DNA from: Macrocybe gigantea
Lineage: Eukaryota; Basidiomycota; Agaricomycetes; Agaricales; Callistosporiaceae
Direction of reading: 5' to 3'
Length of the DNA: 64,000 nt
Assembly (NCBI GenBank): GCA_011319805.1
Contig: SJRY01000146.1
Location: forward strand, 186,001 to 250,000
Part shown: positions 51,955-62,600 of the stretch, in pieces
Layout of the letters: every line of letters starts with the position of its first letter
How positions within the stretch are numbered: position 1 is the first letter of the stretch
The notes under the pieces: model-generated
The model's input: the letters and a program-made list of their open reading frames with translations, nothing else
What the model was told of the DNA's origin: nothing
The model's database searches: none
Made by a program: the position numbers and the translations under genes

Positions 51955-54480
51955 ACAAGCCGCGACTTTTTTATCATAAGCATTGAGAGGTTAGTAGGGA
52001 GCGGTTAATTGGCGTGCTGTATAAGCCTTAGCCGCCCAAGAGGTCGATATCATTTTGCGACATTTCTGAGAAGGATTGTGAGATATTGTACAATAATAGC
52101 AGTCAAACGAAGAGATTTACTCACCGATTGCGGAGGCTTCGTCTTTGTAGGATTGACAGGTTGTCCAAACAAAACAAAAAGGCGATTAGTTCTGCAGAAT
52201 TGATCAAGACAATCACAGACTCACCAAAAAGAAAAAGAACTGCGCTACCGTCTGAGAAGATGTGACGGACAAAGATAGCAGGGTCATATGGGTATAAAGA
52301 GTTGAGAGGCAGTCATGATCGGACGTGGAGAAAACGACCGTCAATGACGGACGACAAGGGCGAGCGATAACGGAAGATGGCAGCAAGGCAATGCAGAGGT
52401 GGAGGGGCGGGCGTCAACGACGGATGGCCAGAGCAGCCAAGGCGACGATGGAAGACGGTGGCAAGGTGACACGTGTGTAGAAGACGTCGAGGGGATGACG
52501 GAGGGCAGTGACAAGGCAAATCAGGTGTGGAAGAGGTGGGCGTCAATGACGGAAGATGGCGGCAAGGCAATAAGTGTGTGGAAAAGGCGGGCGTCAATGA
52601 CGGAAGGCAACAGCTGCCAGGGTGATGATGAAAGACGGCAACTACATATGTAGAAAAGGCGGGCGTGGACGACGGACAGTAACGGTGGGGTGATGCGGTA
52701 GAGAAGAGGTCGAGGCGATGGCGGAGGGTGGCAAGACAGTTCAGGTTTGGAAGAGGGAGGCGTCAATGACGGACGGCAATGGCGGGATGATACAGTCGAG
52801 GTGATGATGGAAGATGCCAAGGCAATACGTATGTGGAGAAGGCAGGCGTCAAAGACGGACGGTAACAGCGGAACGATACGGTAAAGAAGCGGTCGGGGCG
52901 ATGACGAAAGGCGGGCGTCGGCGACGGACAGCATATCAAGGCGATATGGGTGCGGAAGAGGCAGACGTCAACAACGGTGAGGTGATACGGTATTGAAGAG
53001 GTCAGGGCGATGGCGGGAGTCGGCGACGGTTAGCAATACCAAGGCGGATGGGACGTGGAAGGAACGACCGTCGATGACGGACAAGAACGGCAGGACGATA
53101 CGGGAATAGAAGGGGCAGCCATCGACGACGGATAGCGATGGCAAGGCGATACCGGACGTGAAGGAAATGAGCGTCAACGACGGCTAGTAGACGTCAAGTC
53201 ATACTAGCAGACAGTCCGACAACATGTCAGGACCGTCAAAGACGAGCTCGAGCGACTTCAAGTCAGCCCGAGCTCGCCTAAACGTCGGAGGGAGGGAAAG
53301 GGAAAAGAGAAGGGGGGAGGACTTACTTGGGCACCGAGGGTTGAGGCGAGAACAATGAGGCGGCGAGAAGGCGACGAGGAGGCAAGAAAGAGGCGACGAG
53401 AAGCGGAGGAGGAGGAAGATAAGATTGAGTCGGTCGGCCGGGCGTTTGTGTTGCGTTGTTTGCACTCTTTGTCAGCAGCGCGTCCTTTGTTTGCACCGAC
53501 TTGACGAAATTTGGCCAAGTCCCTCCTACCTCCGTTCCGTCATTCCTCCTTCCCTCCCTTCCGCTCTCCAGCTCTCCGCTCCCCTCGCTCCCTCCCCTCT
53601 CCCGCTTCTCTTCCGCTCCCCTCTCCTCGCCTATCGTTGGGACAGCAACCCTGACTGGATGTCGGGTTGCTTCCAGGACATGACTTGACGTCTGTCCTTG
53701 ATTGAATGACTGGACGTCTTCGATCTCGACGATTATTTGGATCAAGACCCGCGCTCCCATTGTCTCTTCGTGCCAATCGCCGGACGCTACGACCTGGACT
53801 TGTATTGACGGTTCATTCGGTAGGCTTTTTGATCTTTATCCCTAGAACTTCGCCTGACCGCATCCATTTTATACGCTGCCTACGCATGCTGACGCCAGAC
53901 GTTCCCCTCAACATGTTCTGGGAGTTCATCTCTTACGCCACCCGGGCATTCGACGAACTGTCCCATCGCTACTAAGGTGAATCGCGTTCTACGTACAGTC
54001 ATGAACCGAATCTCTTTCTAACTGATATTTGTTCACAATCAGGTCCGCACCCTTATGGCTAGACATGCTCGAGCGGGAAAAGAGTCGGAGGAGAATGACA
54101 TTCGGTCTGTTTTCTATTCTTCCTTTTTCTTTTTTGTCTTTCGGCGGTAGCTTCATTCGCCGCTTATTTTCCTTTCTTTTTTGTTTCTTTTCATTTCGTT
54201 CTGCCGAATGACCCTAGAGCGCGATGCCTACATCGTCGGTCATACGGTTCTCTTTTACAAATTTGCACCAAACGACCCTAGAGTACGATGCCTACATCGT
54301 CGGTCATGGGGCTTTTCCTTTCTTTCTATTCCTTTCTGGCAGACGCGGAGGGTTACTTTACCTATATTTTGTATCACGTGAACTAGATGAAAATGTCCTG
54401 TGCATGTGACCAATTATATAATCATATTTTCGACCTTTGGAAATCATATGAGTTGGCGTTGATTCTTAGTTTTCTGATTG
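51955..54480. repeat. Duplicated block B (truncated 5' end of the 681-aa gene, minisatellite, JmjC 5' region)
   Basis: Copy of 48980-51165. Here the minus gene is only a 5' stub (51955-52250, with extra indels) while the plus gene continues intact into 54486-58563. A minisatellite like array A fills 52262-53190. Confidence 0.85.
52262..53190. repeat. GCGTCAAxGACGG minisatellite, array B
   Basis: Same family of units as 49255-50100, expanded and reshuffled. The last 130 bp before 53190 match array A almost base for base. Confidence 0.75.
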
Positions 54481-54485
54481 CAGAA

Positions 54486-57400
54486 ATGGCATCGCACGCG
54501 TGGATTGTCCAGTCAAAGCTCTTCCGTTCCACTCCTTGGCTTTGCAACTTCGTATCGCAACCGGAGTTGCATTGTTTTGAACCGCGGTTTCAGGTGGGTG
54601 TTTGCCAGTTTACGCGCGCGCGCACCCAACGACCAATCTGACTTATTGGAACGAAGGATATTCTGGCACAGTTGCAGTTCATTGAGCAAGGGTTGGCATT
54701 GCCCGCCCGTGGTGTAGGGGACGAAGTTCATCGCCAGCTATTCCTAACTGCTGCGCCGGACGACAAACACTCTCAACATGCGGCGAAGGGCGCGGCTATA
54801 TTTTTTTGCTACGCGGTCCTGGATCTTTTCGCATTGAAGACTCAACGTTTCGCACAAAGGCCGCCCCGCGAATTGAATTTGAAAACCATCGACGTTCACG
54901 AATCGGTAAGTCATACGCAGTTGTTCGCAATGCGACAAATGAGTAATGAATAAAAAAAAGTGGTTGCATTCCTTCAAGGATTGGCCGCGGCGAATTTTGT
55001 CAGCGGTCTCCACTTTTGCCAAATCCTTGCCATCCCAGCCTCGCCTGGCGTCGAATTCCGATGACGTTATCGCCCGCATCGCATTGGATATATCGGCGAA
55101 CGTGGCTAACGCGAAGCAGGTTAAGCTCCTGCGAATTTTTCAAACACTCTCCCTGCATCTAGCGTATCTGTTGAAGGTGAGTTCAAGTGAGGGGCCTATT
55201 GCAGCATTAGTATATTGATCTTCTGCCAGGGAGACGTCGACGGCCCAGGCTCCTTGAAAGAATTAATGGAGGCTTGCGGGTACGTGATTCTTTTTTGTTT
55301 GACAACTCTCTTTTTAATCTGCAGGTTTGCAGAGTTACGGATGCTTCCCTCTTGGACGCTATCGCGTGCTGGAAAAATGGCACAACCTATCGAAATGCGT
55401 TGTTCATGTTCCGCGCCATCTCTCCCATGATCATCCTTTCAGATCAGAATATCTTCACGATTTCTGCCAGGCGATATGAGCTTATATATGTGAGTCTTCC
55501 AAGTCTTCATTTAATTCACTTTTTATTAAAGTCCGCCTTAGATTATGCACGTTCTGGATTCGTATGACCGACCGACGACCATTAAGACTATCGAGGAAAT
55601 CGCATTTGATTCCATCGAGCGATATCTTACCACGGAGGTCCCAGCTTACGACGTTTATAAATCGATGTTGGACAAAATTGCTCCCTTGGCAGGGCAAGCT
55701 ACGGAAGAAGAACGGAACTGGTTCACGGAGGCGATCGCAAAAGGCCCTTCAAAGCTTCCGTCGCAGGCAACGACGTCGCTTGGCTCGTGCCCTCCTTCTC
55801 AACCCAGAACTCCGTGCAGAACGCTGCCTCCGCCTCCGCCTCTGCCTACCCCAACTACGCCTCTTTCTCCAACTCCGCCTTCCCAAAGCACGCCTCCGTC
55901 TCCTATCTCGCCTTCCCCAAGCGCGCCTCCGTCTCCTCTCCCGCCTTCCCCAAGCGCGCCTCCGTCTCCTCTCCCGCCTTCCCCAAGCGCGCCTCCGTCT
56001 CCTCTCCCGCCTTCCCCAAGCGCGCCTCCGTCTCCTCTCCCGCCTTCCCCAAGCGCGCCTCCGTCTCCTCTCCCGCCTTCCCCAAGCGCGCCTCCGTCTC
56101 CTCTCCCGCCTTCTTCAAGCACGCCTCCGTCTCCTCTCCCGCCTTCTTCAAGCACGCCTCCGTCTCCTCTCCCGCCTTCCCCAAGTACGCCGCTTTCTAC
56201 ACCCTCCGGAGATATGGACGTGGACGGAACTTCCCGTCCCCCCAGCATCCGATCCAAAAAACTTCGCCACAGCAAAAGAAACAAAAGGCCTGCAGAGGGC
56301 GCGGGACGGGTGGATTCAGCGGCCTCTAGGTCCTCGCGCAAACGTAGGCGATCATCGACGCCCGAAAATCCTATTGGGAAGCTGATTCCAACGGTTATCG
56401 ATGTTGAGGGAATTGTACGTGTCTCTATTTTCCCATTTTACTCTATGAAATTCAATTTATCATCTTAACAGTACGGGGGCGGAAGCAGAAATGCTATGAA
56501 GGAGAAGTTGGAAGAAGGTGACGCAGAGGTATGAGCCCTTTTGTCTTCGCCACTTCTAACGACTCAGCTCCTCTTATACAGAGACAGCCAAGCATTCGAC
56601 CTTACACCCTCTATGACGCCTTCGGCGGAACCGAGTTATGGACGCCAGCTTTTCATGTATTTAATTCACCTTTTATCAAATTCCGTTGCAAATCAACTAA
56701 CTAGCTCCCCCTTATGCAGTTCTTTCGCGAACGCAAGCAGTTGGCGCTCATGATGTCTGCTGTCCAAAAGCTCTATGAAGATGGGAAGCCGGTCAACGTT
56801 CGAGGCAATAAGGACTCCCCCATTCACATATATACGAAAGAGGAGTGGCTTAGCCTCTCTCCGCATGCGGTGGTGCAGGCTTTCTCTGAGAAACCAATCG
56901 TCGTCTGCGGAAATCATGAGCCGAAGTACGCGTTTGACGTCAAAGGTTGGGCGGAGGCAATTGGAGAAGATGTTTACAAACAGATAGACATCGTTGGTAA
57001 GCCCTAATTGCCGCAATCCAGCAATTCAGCTCACCTGTAAGGCAGACCTGTCCATCCCCATTTTTCCAGGTGATGACGACTTTACGGACAAGGAAAGTGA
57101 ATCTGGTGAAGAGAACGACGCTGACGAAGAAGGTGGAGAAGCCGTTGAAGTCGTAGATGATCAGCTCCGGCATGTTGCTGGAACGCCACTGGACGTCATC
57201 GACGCCGCGGGGAAGGACGGCAGCAAAATTCTCAACGCACTTAGCTTGCCGCTCAACGACGAAGCTAGACGAACTATGCCCTTACCTTTTCGCACTGACT
57301 CCTTCGCATATAGTTCTAAGGAGGGCGAGGCCTGGTTTGATCCCAAGGACTCCCCGTATCCGTCCTCTGTAATGAATTGGAGTATAGCTGGGACCAAGGA

Positions 57401-58563
57401 TGCCAAATCCTCCTGGCATCTCGATACTTGCGGCTTCTGTACGCGAGTGGATGTCGAAAATGGTTTGAAGTGGTGGATCATAGGTTTTCCCAAACCGCAC
57501 TGGTCTTTGGACAGGCCAGATTTTTTCGCAAACAGGGCATTTGACAGCAACCGGCCAAACTCGCGTCAGATGAAACTATACGCTATTCTTCTAAGGCCGG
57601 GTGACACTTTGTAAGTTGTTTAAGTTATACTCAAAAGATCTGTCTAACGTTTCACGTTTAGGTACATGCCGCCTGGAACCATCCACTACGTATATACGCC
57701 CAAGTCGAGCTTCTGTCGAGGCCGATTTTTCTACGTCACTTGCCATCTGGACCGCACCGTCACCACCGTCTTTCATATTTTTTGTGCCACGTACTCAATC
57801 ACCAACCAGGAGCACGTTGGTACGATGGTCCTCCTTCTACGGTCAATTTTAGCGATGTTTTACGATTTTTTCAACGGCAAAAAATTTCCCATGGGTGAAA
57901 TCCACCTTCCTCGCTTGGAGGATTTCTCAGATCTTCTGAAGGTCTGCTTGTTATGCGTTTGCCTGGAGCTACAGGAACACTTGTCCGAAAACTTGGATAT
58001 CCGCCTTCGTCTAGACATCTACCATACTCGCCAACAAGCCGCCCAAGTTGTTTCTTGGCTTTCGCATCGCTGCAAGCTCAAGTCAGAGGGCAAGGACGTC
58101 CATTTTATGGGGGGTTCTATAACGTCCTTCTCCAAGATCAAATTCTGGCACTCATCGAAGGCTTAAACTATGCTCACGCCCAAAAAATGCCTAGCCACTC
58201 CAAAATATCTCCAAGGGCCTTTTCCCAGAGGCTTCGCCAGACTTACTCCGCGCCAAATGGCTACGAAGCCATCTACCCTCCTCGTTACGGCTGGCACAGA
58301 CCTTTCTTTGACGTCGAGCTCCAAGACGCTCCTTCTCAAGGCAAGTTTCTATACTTTTCATTTATTTTTCCCTCATCCAATCTTTATAGATTCTATTCCC
58401 CTCCCAACACTTCCTACTCGAGACAAAGGAATCGCTGCAGCGTTAGATCTCTCAGGTAAGTTCGAACTTGTCTCCTACCAGCCAAAGAATAATACGTAAC
58501 GCATAATCAACCGATCATCCAACTTTTCTAGTCGCATCTTCAAAGCGCTCTCGTACGGAATGA
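54486..58563 (+). CDS. JmjC-domain protein with Pro/Ser repeat (about 870 aa; possible frameshift near the C terminus)
   Basis: Exons, all in phase: 54486-54593, 54657-54905, 54961-55176, 55230-55279, 55333-55489, 55542-56414, 56472-56528, 56582-56656, 56720-56996, 57070-57610, 57662-58340, then 58390 on. Start: ATG 54486 in GAAATGG context. Exon 6 carries an 11-residue PPSP repeat. The JmjC core has [14 protein letters not shown] (H-x-D iron ligands), GLKWWIIGF and [13 protein letters not shown] (third His), fitting an Fe/2-oxoglutarate demethylase or hydroxylase. Exon 11 needs one more G in the run at 58109-58114 to reach the last exons; as read it stops at 58166. The intron at 58341-58389 is GC-AG. 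Substrate unknown, nuclear role inferred. Confidence 0.78.
55878..56190 (+). repeat. 33-bp coding minisatellite (11-residue PPSP repeat)
   Basis: Eight full 33-bp units plus partial ones. Units at 55911, 55944, 55977, 56010, 56043 and 56076 start CCTTCCCCAAGCGCGCC; those at 56109 and 56142 start CCTTCTTCAAGCACGCC. The JmjC frame reads [11 protein letters not shown] in each. Because 33 is a multiple of 3, other frames are open as well. Confidence 0.9.
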
Positions 58564-59641
58564 TCCCAATTCGGTGTAATTAATCCCGTGTATCTAGCTG
58601 CTTACATATATACGTTATACGCATTACACACGTTGCGCCCCCTATCAAGATACAATCAGGGGGCCAGCTTTGGCCTTGGAACAACGCACTCTTTCTTAAG
58701 TTGGCTCAGGAACTAGGTAACCTTCTTTAGAAGACGCCCGAATGCGTCGCTGATTGCTATCAAATATTTTGAATAGCGGAATATTCTGCACAAACTCAGG
58801 AGGCGTAACGTGGCTTAGGTGCGTCGTTTCCCTTTCATTTTGGCCTTTCATGACATGTATTCAAATAGATCATGGTGAGGCTTAAAATCATTCTCCTCAA
58901 TTAGATTGGAGTGCATTAAGGGCCTTTTCGTTGTCCGTCCTTGACGCCAGATATTTGATGAGCCCCTTTCTATATATTTGTTCCTCCGCCAGGGTTGCTG
59001 GGCCTGTTGTTTTTCAAATTAGGCTGTTAGTCAGTTGTCACTTCCCGTCCATCGGAGACGCCGGCGTTCAGCTCGTTTCTATCTGTATTTAACTTCCAAC
59101 TGTCGACTACCATTGTCCAAAAGAAAACTAACTGAACTGTACTGATTATTTCTTTGGTTGGAATGGCTTTTCTTCATCGGAGACACCGACTACTCGAACG
59201 TTACTCGAACGTTACTTTTGTTCGGCCGTCGGGGACGCCTAAGTTCAGTAATGAAATTGGCTAAACCTTTGGTGAGAATAGTCCTTGTTCCGTCCGAGAC
59301 GCCTCACATCTTAGATTAATAACCAACCAATCTACCATGGCCTCCAGGGACGTCAGCCCGCAATCAACTTGCAGTCCATTCCCCGTCCGTCGTCTAGGAC
59401 GCCCAATCGCCTCGTTTTCATCATATCAATGAATTTATCAAGCCCCTAATCTTTTTTACACAACGTAGTTCGCCGTCTACGATGCCTCATATCTGAGATC
59501 AATTCCTATCTATTTGCAACAGACCGGTTGTTGTTCCGAAAGGCGAAGGTGCGCTCAGCAATATCAAGCTATAGCGGTCTGAAATATTGACCAAGATCCA
59601 TTTCATCCGCAACTCTAGCTCACCCTCACCTATCATCTGCA
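58564..59641. other. About 1.1 kb spacer with recurring GACGCC motifs, no gene
   Basis: Seven GTC-x-GACGCC-type motifs recur every 60-110 bp (near 58944, 59060, 59180, 59235, 59300, 59395, 59480). It is the upstream region of the SNF2 gene. Confidence 0.5.
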
Positions 59642-62600
59642 ATGCCGAGCCATACTGCTGCCAGCGCTTTAATTAAACTATTCCATATGAAAGAAGCTCC
59701 CTGGCACTGGCCAAGGTGGCAGGAAATTACCGGTATCCAACATGGTCTATTTCCAGATGACGACGCACTTCTCCCTAAAGGCTGGACCCAGCGAGACGCT
59801 CAGGATGTCAAGTCATATTTCGAACACTATAAGAAACTCCCTAGTGAGGAAGCCAAATTGAAGTTCGCCGCAAACGGCAAGGACGGAAGAGTAGCTTTTC
59901 CGGGCCGTGACAAATGGGCCACCTTCGTCAATAAAATGTGGGAGAAATCCAACATCCACGGGTTGATCGTAGAGGGTCTAAACATCCACGGCGTTCATCC
60001 ATTCACTCTTTTGGAGCACGAGGACTCATCTGCGAGCTGGCCTAATGCCGATTCCTATATCCCTATCGCTCTCGATTCTGTTGCCGTTCTTCTGTTTGGA
60101 AAGGAAGCGCTTGGCACTGGAGATCTCTTGCCATCGATTTATCGTGCACCTATGGCCATTTTCATTCAGCGCTCCTGGTCCAACCTTCGCAAACGACGAA
60201 AGACAGATCAAAAAAGGCTTCAGACGTTTGAGGCTGCGGCTTTGGCTGCCTTCAATGGTATAGTCATCAAGTTTATCATTCTTCATGGCTAATTTTAACC
60301 CTCTCAGCTGTGATGGATGGCCCAGTTACGAAGAAGAAGATTGTCGCTACAATTACCGCTGTCTCAAAATGGAAGAACCTCGTCGACGTTTATAGCAACA
60401 AAGAAAACATCGCTAAAGCTGACGAAATGCTTTCCGAACTGAATCGGTTGCTTGAGGCCATAGGCGTTAAAGTTGCAAAAAAGGAGACCAAGGGCAAGAC
60501 TGGTCAGTATTTATATATTACTTATTTTCAAAATATAACGCTATTATTAGCACTTTTCAAGGGCACGCCGAGTACGTTAGCGAGCGAAGCGGATCTTGAC
60601 CAGCTTCTGAATATTTATTCGGAATATTTCGGAGGTGACGAAGACCAGCAAGGCGTTAATCCAGACTCTCTGCTTTCTTTCGACCTCAAGGACGTAGAGG
60701 CGGGCGATCTGGGGATGGAGATAGAGAAAGTTCTTGATCCCGACACTCTCGCGAAGAACTTGGGCTTTCTACGCCAATGCCTTCCCCACCAATTCCAACC
60801 GCTCCGCCATCAGGCTGGCCTTACTGCCTGGGACCAACCTGCTCTGTTTGATGAAACCAAGGGAGCCTCGGACCTTTCCAATCTTCTTCTCCACTGGCAT
60901 CAGCTCGCCGGCGTTCATTCTATCATCAGAAATGCATTTACGTCAGAATCCAACTCAAATAGCCATGGCACGCTCATCGCGGACGAGGTCGGTCTCGGAA
61001 AAACTGCTTTAGCCATCTCCGTAATAGCGTTTTTAAACCAAGTCATATTGTTACATCAATTTCAGCAACCAATGCCTCCGATTCTGCGTGAGTAAAGTGC
61101 TGAATTTTTCTAAGTATTCCTATTACTGAACGTCAGCATTACAGAACGCCAATCTTACCTGGGAGAGAGCAAACTTGAAGAGGCACATCCGCACCTTATA
61201 GTCGTACCTGGTACCCTTCGCCACCAGTGGATTCAGGAGCTCAAAACGTTTTTTCTCCCCAAAAGTGTCGACATCTTAGTATATGACTCTCCAAAATCGG
61301 GCAACTCTGCCTTTTGGCAAGAAGGAGGGCCATTATCTACTTCAAAGCAAGGCCTTCAAAACATCATTATCATCGCTAATCATACGGTACGCCCATGCCA
61401 TGTATTATTCCACATTTTCTAATACTTTACAAATTATAGTCCTTGCAAAACGATTTTAATCGAGTCTATCAAGGAAAGGTAGAGCGAGGACATCTGCCGT
61501 GGAACTTGCCCAAGAAAAAGAGCGATGCTGAGGGAACTCTTTTTGGCATCAAATACCTCACCGTCATCCTGGACGAGCTCCATCTAATGAAAAATGTGGG
61601 CCCAAGATACTTCGCAGGACTTGCCATATTTCAGCGGGCGAAGCTGCGCCTAGGCCTAACGGGTACTCCTTTGTTGACTTCTCCCAAGGTACGTTGCTTC
61701 TCACTGACTTGGTCATGACTACCGGTTGAATTGATTATTGCGCAACAGGATATCGCTTCTATGGGACGGCTCATTGGAGTGCCGCATTTCTTCACTCATG
61801 TCTCTCTAGACGAGGAACGCGAGGACGCCGCTGTTATCCGCCGTGCCAAGAAGCTTGACGATAACGGACAGTCTGTCAGACTGGCCCAAGTAGAAGCTGT
61901 ACGTCGTATGCAAGCAAATTTTCAAGGTTACGTTTTGCGGCGAACTACCGATAGCGTCAACTGGGAAGGCAAAACGTTGCTGAATTTGCCACTTCACAAG
62001 ACTATCAAAGGCGTGCTGAAGCTTACGCCTCGAGAAACTCGTATACTTGATGCCAGGGCTCAAGCGGCGAAGGAAAGGTTAGTTCTATGCTGAATACTTA
62101 GTGACTTAAAGCCTGATATTTTGGTCAGCGTCATGTCCGCAAATGATTCCGGCAAAGTACAAACAAAGGTAATTCTGATATCGAGTTTGATCTGATAGCG
62201 CTGACGCTAGGATTCCTGTAGCAATTTTATTTAGAATACCGCATGGCAGTATGCTTTGCAAACGATACAGATAAGGAGGATGAAGGTGAAGAGCAACCGA
62301 CCGACAATGATCTTAGTAAGAATAAACGGAACGAGAAGGAGAAAAGCCCCAGGTTTAGCAGCCTTGATGATTGGGAAAAGGTCAAGTCAACTAAGATGGA
62401 CGTTGCTGCAAGAATTATGCGCCATTATTCTTCCTGCGACCATGCCCCCGATGTCTATTTTGAAGACGGTGAACCCATTTTCCCAGAGCCTCCTGCTCTT
62501 CCACCCGGTACTATCTCGAAACGCACCAGAAAACTGCTATGCTATAACGAGTTCTGTTCGTTAACGCCAATCTTCCAACAGGTGCGGTTTTTGCTGGACA

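Noticed and set aside
49255..53190. Long open frames on both strands in the CGTC/GACG minisatellites
   Set aside because: They follow the repeat composition, lack starts with context, and show no domain; they are by-products of the arrays.
53706..53975. First exon of the JmjC gene at the ATG at 53706
   Set aside because: Joining it through the nearby splice sites brings the wrong phase into the exon at 54484 or meets a stop. The ATG at 54486 has better context; the upstream part may be a spliced leader.
55564..56385. Three other long frames over the PPSP repeat (two plus, one minus)
   Set aside because: A 33-bp unit keeps all frames open. Only the frame that joins the flanking exons in phase is supported.
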